A stretch of DNA of 6,718 bases from Flavobacteriales bacterium (lineage in GTDB: Bacteria; Bacteroidota; Bacteroidia; Flavobacteriales; BACL11): assembly GCA_018664745.1 (NCBI GenBank), contig JABJNS010000160.1, positions 1 to 6,718 on the forward strand, in the 5' to 3' direction. Positions 1-4,343 of the stretch are shown piece after piece. The notes below the pieces were generated by a model, which was not told the origin of the DNA, did not search any database, and saw only the letters and a list, made by a program, of their open reading frames with translations. Position numbers and translations under genes: made by a program. Position 1 is the stretch's first letter. Each line of letters begins with the position of its first letter.

Positions 1-740
1 CCTACAATTTTAACTAAATTACCAGCAGTTTCTGAAACCACATTCCAATCAGCATCATATTCAGTGAAACCACCAGTTAATACCCAAACCGCACCATTGA
101 CATCCACTACAACAGAGTTTGGCTTATCACCAACTGTTAAAGTAGTTTCAACAGCATCAGTAGTCGTATTTATTATAGTAACTGTAGAATCTAATCCCCA
201 AGCACCAACATTACACACATAAGCAAAACCATTACTCACTGTAATCCCTTCAGGACCTGCACCACAAGCAATAGTAGTTGAAACCGTATTAGTTGCCAAA
301 TCAATAACCTGAACCCCATTAATACCCCAGTCCGTTACATAGGCCTTAGCATCAGTAACTTTAGACATAAACCTAGGAGATGAAACATCAATTGTAGCAA
401 TTGATTTCATATCAGCAATAGAAGTCACTTCAATTTTAGAAGAACCATTTACTAAAACATAAGCATTTTCATTAATAATACTCATTGACTGAACAACATC
501 ACCCAATACAAAAGAATTTACAGATTCAAACACACCATTTTCAACTGTACCTTCATCAGTAACAAAAGAGATAGAACCATTACCTGTTCCAAAGTTTCCT
601 TCATTTGTAACAAAGTAACCATTTTCATATTCTCCAGGAACTACTATCCCTCCGTTATCAATTACTTGGTCCTTTTTACAAGAAGCCATAACAGTAATTA
701 CCATAGACATCATTCCGATTTTTCTTACATTCATTTTCAT
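1..740 (-). CDS. btuG: BtuG-like surface cobalamin-binding lipoprotein (3' end beyond window)
   Basis: The first 246 codons are present and the C-terminus lies off the left edge. The start is the ATG at 740, 17 bases after the btuB stop; a second in-frame ATG two codons later is possible. Residues 1-20 form a lipoprotein signal ending MAS before Cys21, followed by KKDQ, a charged stretch that could act as a surface-export signal. The mature part has the family words NEGNFGTGNGSISF (46-59) and LGDVVQSM (79-86), then short beta-propeller blades with YVTN-like words (AYVTDWG 133-139, FAYVCN 172-177, VWVLTGG 218-224). These fit the DUF5074/YncE-like propeller family that includes BtuG, the Bacteroidota lipoprotein that binds cobalamin at the cell surface and caps BtuB. 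The cobalamin riboswitch and btuB upstream support that role over other DUF5074 proteins. Ligand-binding residues were not checked. Confidence 0.85.
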   Translation of the reverse strand, partial: MKMNVRKIGMMSMVITVMASCKKDQVIDNGGIVVPGEYENGYFVTNEGNFGTGNGSISFVTDEGTVENGVFESVNSFVLGDVVQSMSIINENAYVLVNGSSKIEVTSIADMKSIATIDVSSPRFMSKVTDAKAYVTDWGINGVQVIDLATNTVSTTIACGAGPEGITVSNGFAYVCNVGAWGLDSTVTIINTTTDAVETTLTVGDKPNSVVVDVNGAVWVLTGGFTEYDADWNVVSETAGNLVKIV

Positions 741-757
741 ATTTGTTTTTATGTAAT

Positions 758-2632
758 TTAGTTAATTGTATAATTTATAGTTAATAATAATTCTCTCCCT
801 GGATTAGGGTAATTCTGATAAGTTGTATAGCTTTTATCCATCAGATTTTTAACCTTCCCTTCAATACTTACAGGAATAATGCTAGGTAAAAAAGCAACAG
901 CAATATCAGTTAATATAAAGTAAGGTAAGGTGTTGTTTTCCAACTCGCCATAAGAAGTAACAACTTGCCCAATATAATTCTGATTTACTGTAAATCTAAT
1001 ATCATCCTCCTTTACAACAAAAGCAATACCCCCTTTATGCAAAGGAACATACCTCAGCTGCTCACCTACTGAAACATCCAAAGGATCAGTTGCTATTTCA
1101 TTGGTGGATTTGGTAAATGCATAGTTCCCAATTACGCTTAAATTTTTAGTTTGAATTTTTAAACTTGTCTCTAGCCCTCTGCTCCATACTTGCTTTATGT
1201 TATTAGGCATCCAACTGCCATTATCCATTTGTTGCCAGAGTATCATATCCGAAATATTCAAGTTATAGGCAGTAGCTTTGAACTTGAAATTAGAAGTGTT
1301 AATATCAAAACCAAACTCTTTGTTCCAAGCATCTTCAGGAGTTAAATCAGGATTTCCATTTGCCCCTGATCCTGCCCAAAATCTATCATTAAAGGTAGGA
1401 GAACGGAAATTCCTGTTATATTTAAAGCGAATGCTAAACTCTTTAGTAAGATCTGCAGAAAATGCCAAACTAGTAATAAGTGGAACATCAAAAGTAGTTT
1501 GCCACTGCTTACGCAATACGGTATTCATACTCAGGAAATCATAATTGTACTGAACAGAAGAAAACAGAGCTCCTTGCTTTTCCAGCTGCCTAGTATCCAT
1601 GTAATTATTGTTGATTACGGACTGCTTTGTAAAGTTCCCTCCTAGGTTATAAAGGAAACCGCCCTTGTTAATTTTAACATCCACATCCGTGATTTTGCTA
1701 TTCGTTAAGTACTGGCTATCAATATTTTTTAGGTGCTCGGTATAGCGGAAATCTTCTTCAAGGAAAGCCCTTTTCAAAGTGATTACTCCATCTGTAAAAA
1801 AATGAGTAGCGCTAAGGAGTAAGTTGTTTGTTTTGTCGTACTGTTTTGCATCCGAAAAAGGAGTTGTCATGTTTTGTGGTACTTCCCTATCAGTAGCTGA
1901 ACTCCAGTAGGCGACTGCAAATTTTGTTGTACTATCGTATTTGTAGGCAAGGTTTACTTTCCCTGATTTTGACTCTATCTTTCCATAGTTATTCACCACT
2001 GTAGGGTGCCCCATCTGAGTGGTATTTATGTATTCAAAAGTATTGTCATCCGCTAGGGATGTAAGCGATAGGTTAAAGGCCAGTTTATCCGTGCTGTGCT
2101 TTAGGCTTATCCCTTGACTTAACAGCCCATAACTTCCTTGTTCGCTCGTTAATTTTATTTCCTTTTGATTCTTAAAATCAGGAATAGAGTTAAGGTGAAT
2201 ACTCCCACCTATAGCACCCGAACCAAACACGGAAGCATCTCCACCATGTACGATAGCTATCTTTTCAAAACCCTGTACGTTAGTAATAGAAAAATCCAAT
2301 AAGCCATTGGCAATTGAGTTTAGCGGAATCCCATTCCAAAGCACTAAAGTGTGTGAGCTAGATGTGCCCCTAAAAGTTGGAGTAGCAAGAGCCCCATACT
2401 GCTTTATATAAACGGAGGAGTGATTAGCTAAGCAATCGGATAGTTTTTGGCTTGTGGACTCTCCTATAATTTCAGGAGTAAGTATTACTAGGTGTTTACC
2501 AATGGAATGCGTTTGCAAACGGTTATGTTCTAGCTTTACCTCAGGTAATCTAATAGTATCCATAGCCATTTGCGCTAAGCTGTTAACGCTTAACCCCCAA
2601 AAGAGTAATATGTATGCTAAAGTCTTTTTCAT
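758..2632 (-). CDS. btuB: TonB-dependent outer-membrane cobalamin receptor BtuB
   Basis: Complete 624-aa receptor, close to the 614 aa of E. coli BtuB. It would import cobalamin across the outer membrane using TonB-ExbBD energy. A signal peptide covers residues 1-20 (cleavage near SLA|Q). A TonB-box-like segment lies near 25-35 (DTIRLPEVKLE). The plug domain follows at about 40-150, with RGTSSSHTLVLWNGIPLNS (88-106) and the hallmark FGSGAIGGSIHL (136-147). The rest, to a C-terminus ending NYTIN, reads as alternating beta-barrel strands, including the conserved FRSPTFNDRFW region. Cobalamin specificity comes from context: a B12 riboswitch in the leader and a BtuG-like lipoprotein directly downstream. 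The ATG at 2632 is the first in-frame start after the riboswitch, with a small hairpin seven bases before it. The family call is secure; the substrate is inferred from context. Confidence 0.92.
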   Translation of the reverse strand: MKKTLAYILLFWGLSVNSLAQMAMDTIRLPEVKLEHNRLQTHSIGKHLVILTPEIIGESTSQKLSDCLANHSSVYIKQYGALATPTFRGTSSSHTLVLWNGIPLNSIANGLLDFSITNVQGFEKIAIVHGGDASVFGSGAIGGSIHLNSIPDFKNQKEIKLTSEQGSYGLLSQGISLKHSTDKLAFNLSLTSLADDNTFEYINTTQMGHPTVVNNYGKIESKSGKVNLAYKYDSTTKFAVAYWSSATDREVPQNMTTPFSDAKQYDKTNNLLLSATHFFTDGVITLKRAFLEEDFRYTEHLKNIDSQYLTNSKITDVDVKINKGGFLYNLGGNFTKQSVINNNYMDTRQLEKQGALFSSVQYNYDFLSMNTVLRKQWQTTFDVPLITSLAFSADLTKEFSIRFKYNRNFRSPTFNDRFWAGSGANGNPDLTPEDAWNKEFGFDINTSNFKFKATAYNLNISDMILWQQMDNGSWMPNNIKQVWSRGLETSLKIQTKNLSVIGNYAFTKSTNEIATDPLDVSVGEQLRYVPLHKGGIAFVVKEDDIRFTVNQNYIGQVVTSYGELENNTLPYFILTDIAVAFLPSIIPVSIEGKVKNLMDKSYTTYQNYPNPGRELLLTINYTIN

Positions 2633-2639
2633 CTGCCTG

Positions 2640-2658
2640 TCGTTTTATCCAGAAACGA
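2640..2658 (-). promoter_or_regulatory. Leader hairpin before btuB start (possible riboswitch expression platform)
   Basis: A perfect 6-bp inverted repeat (TCGTTT / AAACGA) with a 7-base loop lies between the riboswitch aptamer and btuB, ending seven bases before the ATG. No U-run follows, so it does not look like an intrinsic terminator. Cobalamin riboswitches often use a hairpin here for loop-loop pairing with the aptamer, which would fit translational control. I found only about 4 bp of possible pairing by eye, so the role is tentative. Confidence 0.35.
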
Positions 2659-2672
2659 TTCGGTTTTGTTTT

Positions 2673-2828
2673 GCTTAGCAGGTCTTCTGACTTGGTCCTT
2701 TTGGAGTTGGCCTTCCCGTTTTGCAACAGTGGCACTTGTGTTTTCCAAAATAATACGGACTTTACAGCTTCTGGTAAAGTTGAGGACTCACACCTCATTC
2801 CCTTTTACACTATAATAGTGTACTAAAC
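2673..2828 (-). promoter_or_regulatory. Cobalamin (B12) riboswitch aptamer
   Basis: Read on the minus strand, this leader carries the conserved blocks of the cobalamin aptamer in order: AAAAGGGAATGAGGTGTGAG with TCC just after, a core segment GAAGCTGTAAAGTCC, the B12-box word GCCACTG, CGGGAAGG, and AGTCAGAAGACCTGC near the 3' end. The ends can pair as a 7-bp P1 stem (2822-2828 with 2673-2679, including G-U pairs), and a palindromic hairpin occupies 2806-2822. It precedes btuB by about 40 bases and should repress btuB and btuG when cobalamin is abundant. The usual CCCGCAACTG core block is degenerate here, but the other blocks are unmistakable. Confidence 0.94.
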
Positions 2829-2834
2829 TTGGGG

Positions 2835-2842
2835 CAAATATA
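2835..2842 (-). promoter_or_regulatory. Bacteroidota-type -7 promoter element for the btuB operon
   Basis: The minus strand reads TATATTTG, a perfect fit to the Bacteroidota -7 consensus TAnnTTTG. It lies just upstream of the riboswitch P1 stem, so transcription would start around 2828-2831, right at the aptamer. No clear -33 TTTG or TTG element is visible at the expected distance, so the call rests on the -7 match and its position. Confidence 0.5.
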
Positions 2843-2950
2843 TAAATTGTTATTAGTTGATTAGCGCTCGTACTTAGTTATTTGAAATTAAGGATTTACC
2901 TCTTTATTTGCGATAAACCTTATCAGATATTCCGATACTTGATAGACGCG

Positions 2951-3097
2951 CGTGAAGCAATAAAACTCGTGCGTGAAGCTTATATTCTTGCGTTTGATGG
3001 TTATATTCTTGTGCGTGAAGCATTAAAACTCGTACCTAACGCTTATATTCTTGCGCTTGATGGGTATATTCTTGTCCGTGAAGCAAGGAAACTTCTT
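2951..3097. repeat. 21-bp tandem array with 63-bp higher-order period
   Basis: Seven contiguous 21-bp units run from 2951 to 3097. Recurrent words are CGTGAAGC at the start of a unit and TATATTCTTG towards its end. CGTGAAGCA starts at 2951, 3014 and 3077, exactly 63 bases apart, and each 63-bp block contains three distinguishable 21-bp subunits (pattern abc-abc-a). Because 21 is a multiple of three, reading frames stay open through the array and give a heptad-like peptide; I regard that as a by-product. It lies upstream of the B12 operon promoter and touches the first 45-bp direct repeat at 3097. No function is recognised. Confidence 0.88.
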
Positions 3098-3188
3098 GTC
3101 ATAGCGAACCTTTAGGTGCGGCTATCTAATACAATCAAAAGCATGTCATAGCGAACCTTTAAGTGCGGCTATCTAATATAATCAAAAG
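3097..3188 (+). repeat. Two tandem copies of a 45-bp dispersed repeat (left arms)
   Basis: Copies at 3097-3141 and 3144-3188 both begin TGTCATAGCGAACC and end AATCAAAAG. They are separated by two bases and differ at two positions. A third copy at 3621-3665 is identical to the first. The word TGTCATAGCGAAC is the inverted partner of the GTTCGCAAAGACA found at 3685-3697. The copies therefore belong to a palindromic repeat family resembling the TGTCATTGCGA...GAAGCAATCT repeats common in Bacteroidota intergenic DNA (from memory). The first copy has no right arm of its own. Confidence 0.85.
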
Positions 3189-3245
3189 GAATAGATTGCT
3201 TGGCCTTGCCGAACAAAAAGCGTTTCACATTCATTCGAAAAGACA
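3188..3245 (+). repeat. Right arm of the palindromic repeat, apparently chimeric
   Basis: This follows the second 45-bp copy directly and starts GGAATAGATTGCTT, the opening word shared with 3571 and 3665. Its end, TTTCACATTCATTCGAAAAGACA split across the usual tail, resembles the tail of the arm at 3704-3738, so it reads like two arms joined. It lies just upstream of the GIY-YIG gene and would be translated as a spurious extension if an earlier start at 3200 were used. Confidence 0.55.
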
Positions 3246-3280
3246 AAAACAATGTGGCTATCTTTTCCTATTTTAGCAAA

Positions 3281-3577
3281 ATGTGGAATCACAATTACTA
3301 CATATACATTCTTACTAATCATACTAACACAGTACTATACACGGGTGTAACTAATGATTTAAGCAGACGAATTTATGAGCATAAAAACAAACTTACCAAA
3401 GGATTTACTAGTAAGTACAACACAAATAAGTTAGTCTACTTTGAGCACTTTTCAAATATAAATAATGCAATAGCAAGAGAGAAACAAATTAAAGCAGGAA
3501 GCCGAAAAAAGAAAATTGATTTAATCGAGAAGGAGAACAGACAATGGCTTGATTTATACGATAGTATTAAGGAATAG
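3281..3577 (+). CDS. Small single-domain GIY-YIG (URI-type) nuclease
   Basis: A 98-aa protein consisting only of a GIY-YIG domain. From the chosen start it has YYIYILTN then LYTGVTN (the two halves of the GIY-YIG motif), RRIYEHK with the conserved arginine, KYNTNKLVYFE, and AIAREKQIKAGSRKKK with the conserved glutamate. This is the UvrC-like 'putative endonuclease' subfamily with a standard length near 80-100 aa. I chose the ATG at 3281 because the family begins a few residues before YIYIL; the in-frame ATG at 3200 adds 27 residues that are translated repeat DNA. The stop codon lies within the repeat arm starting at 3571. The gene stands alone, convergent with the nuclease operon to its right, with no promoter seen. 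It could be a selfish element tied to the surrounding repeats or a DNA-repair nuclease; its substrate is unknown. Confidence 0.85.
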   Translation: MWNHNYYIYILTNHTNTVLYTGVTNDLSRRIYEHKNKLTKGFTSKYNTNKLVYFEHFSNINNAIAREKQIKAGSRKKKIDLIEKENRQWLDLYDSIKE

Positions 3578-3610
3578 ATTGCTTCCCAAACAAGTTTGCT
3601 CGCAAAGACA
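3571..3610 (+). repeat. Repeat right arm overlapping the GIY-YIG stop codon
   Basis: Starts GGAATAGATTGCTT and ends TCGCAAAGACA, as in the complete element at 3665-3697. The TAG in GGAATAG is the stop codon of the GIY-YIG gene, so gene and repeat overlap by seven bases. No left arm is adjacent; the nearest upstream left arm is across the gene at 3144-3188. Confidence 0.65.
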
Positions 3611-3620
3611 AAATAACGCC

Positions 3621-3697
3621 TGTCATAGCGAACCTTTAGGTGCGGCTATCTAATACAATCAAAAGGAATAGATTGCTTCACTCTGTTCGCAAAGACA
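3621..3697. repeat. Complete palindromic repeat element (left arm, loop, right arm)
   Basis: The left arm begins at 3621 with TGTCATAGCGAAC and the right arm ends at 3697 with GTTCGCAAAGACA; 11 of these 13 terminal positions are complementary. The inner parts (GGCTATCTAAT against GGAATAGATTGC) also pair imperfectly, so the whole 77 bases can fold into one long hairpin. It lies between the convergent GIY-YIG gene and nuclease operon, where it might also end transcription from either side; it has no U-run. Confidence 0.78.
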
Positions 3698-3703
3698 GTA
3701 CAC

Positions 3704-3738
3704 GGAATTAGATTGTTTCATATTCATTCACAATGACA
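3704..3738 (+). repeat. Diverged right-arm copy next to the nuclease stop
   Basis: Begins GGAATTAGATTGTTTC and ends CACAATGACA. On the other strand it starts TGTCATTGTGAATG, close to the general TGTCATTGCGA repeat word. It differs clearly from the arms at 3571 and 3665, so it is an older or distinct copy. It ends seven bases before the stop codon of the minus-strand nuclease. Confidence 0.6.
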
Positions 3739-3745
3739 ATCAAAA

Positions 3746-4342
3746 CTATTCCACACAACCCTCCACCACCAAGTAATCCTGCAATTGATAGTCCTTATAC
3801 GGCTTACGCCATACACTAGCATCATTAGGAAAACGATAGACCTCAACCTTATTGTTATAACTGAGTATCTTTATAAAATAGGATGGCACCAAAGCACCTG
3901 TGGGTAATAGGTTGCTAGCAAACTCCAAGACAATCCTTACCCTTACCGAGTACTTTTGGGAAAGCTGCCTTTCGTATTTCTCTAACTTAGCCCAAGGTCC
4001 TCTGTTTAGTTTTTCGTGTTGTAGGGCACAATTCAGAAAGTTGAAAGTAGCCTTTAGTTTATTATAATCACAGTTAAAATCAGCAGCTGGCGCTAGGTGA
4101 CCTTTGTCCCATACATTTTTGTAATAATCAGCATTATCGGAAGTAATCCCATTAAAGGAAACATCCTTTTTGAAATTAAGGCCTTTTCGGCTGAACCCAC
4201 CTCCTTGGCACTCCACTTCATAAGTAAGCCAAAGGGGTTGTTGTTTGTTGGTGGAATAGCAAACCTCAAATATATCTGTTTGTACTAGCTGTTGTGCCGC
4301 TAGTAGCTGTACAGAAAATAGTAGGATGAGGAGAGTTTTCAT
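3746..4342 (-). CDS. Exported DNA/RNA non-specific endonuclease (beta-beta-alpha metal type)
   Basis: A 198-aa protein. Residues 1-16 look like a signal peptide (MKTLLILLFSVQLLAA, then QQ), so it should act in the periplasm or outside the cell. The core carries WDKGHLAPAADF (78-89), the DRGH active-site motif with Lys for Arg and the catalytic His82 kept, followed by FNFLNCALQHEKLNRGPW (100-117), where Asn113 is the expected metal ligand, and LEKYER (120-125). These are marks of the Endonuclease_NS/NucA/EndoG family, which cuts DNA and RNA with a divalent metal. It is near the compact end of the family in length. The ATG at 4342 follows the stop of the helicase fusion by one base, so the two are probably translated from one message. 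Its role with a cytoplasmic helicase is unclear; it may be a nutrient-scavenging nuclease brought under the same promoter. Confidence 0.9.
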   Translation of the reverse strand: MKTLLILLFSVQLLAAQQLVQTDIFEVCYSTNKQQPLWLTYEVECQGGGFSRKGLNFKKDVSFNGITSDNADYYKNVWDKGHLAPAADFNCDYNKLKATFNFLNCALQHEKLNRGPWAKLEKYERQLSQKYSVRVRIVLEFASNLLPTGALVPSYFIKILSYNNKVEVYRFPNDASVWRKPYKDYQLQDYLVVEGCVE

Positions 4343-4343
4343 T

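Noticed and set aside
1278..1544. Plus-strand open frame of 88 codons
   Set aside because: It lies wholly inside btuB on the opposite strand and resembles no known protein. The same applies to open frames at 2454-2678 and, within the nuclease gene, 4097-4288.
2640..2658. Intrinsic terminator in the btuB leader
   Set aside because: The stem is short, AT-rich and not followed by a run of U.
2583..2826. Open frames on both strands between btuB and the promoter
   Set aside because: They cover the cobalamin riboswitch and the btuB signal-peptide region and encode no recognisable protein.
2951..3097. CRISPR array
   Set aside because: The 21-bp units are contiguous with no unique spacers, and no cas genes are visible.
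2882..3115. Possible 77-aa plus-strand protein with heptad-like repeats (REAIKLV, REAYILA and similar)
   Set aside because: It needs a TTG start, is made almost entirely of the 21-bp tandem array and ends inside a dispersed repeat. A 21-bp period keeps frames open by itself.
3200..3280. Upstream start giving a 125-aa form of the GIY-YIG nuclease
   Set aside because: The extra 27 residues are translated repeat DNA, and the family starts close to the YIYIL motif, so the ATG at 3281 is preferred.
3097..3738. Insertion sequence with terminal inverted repeats
   Set aside because: No transposase is present. The repeat arms vary in number and order and do not form a single pair of matching ends around one element.
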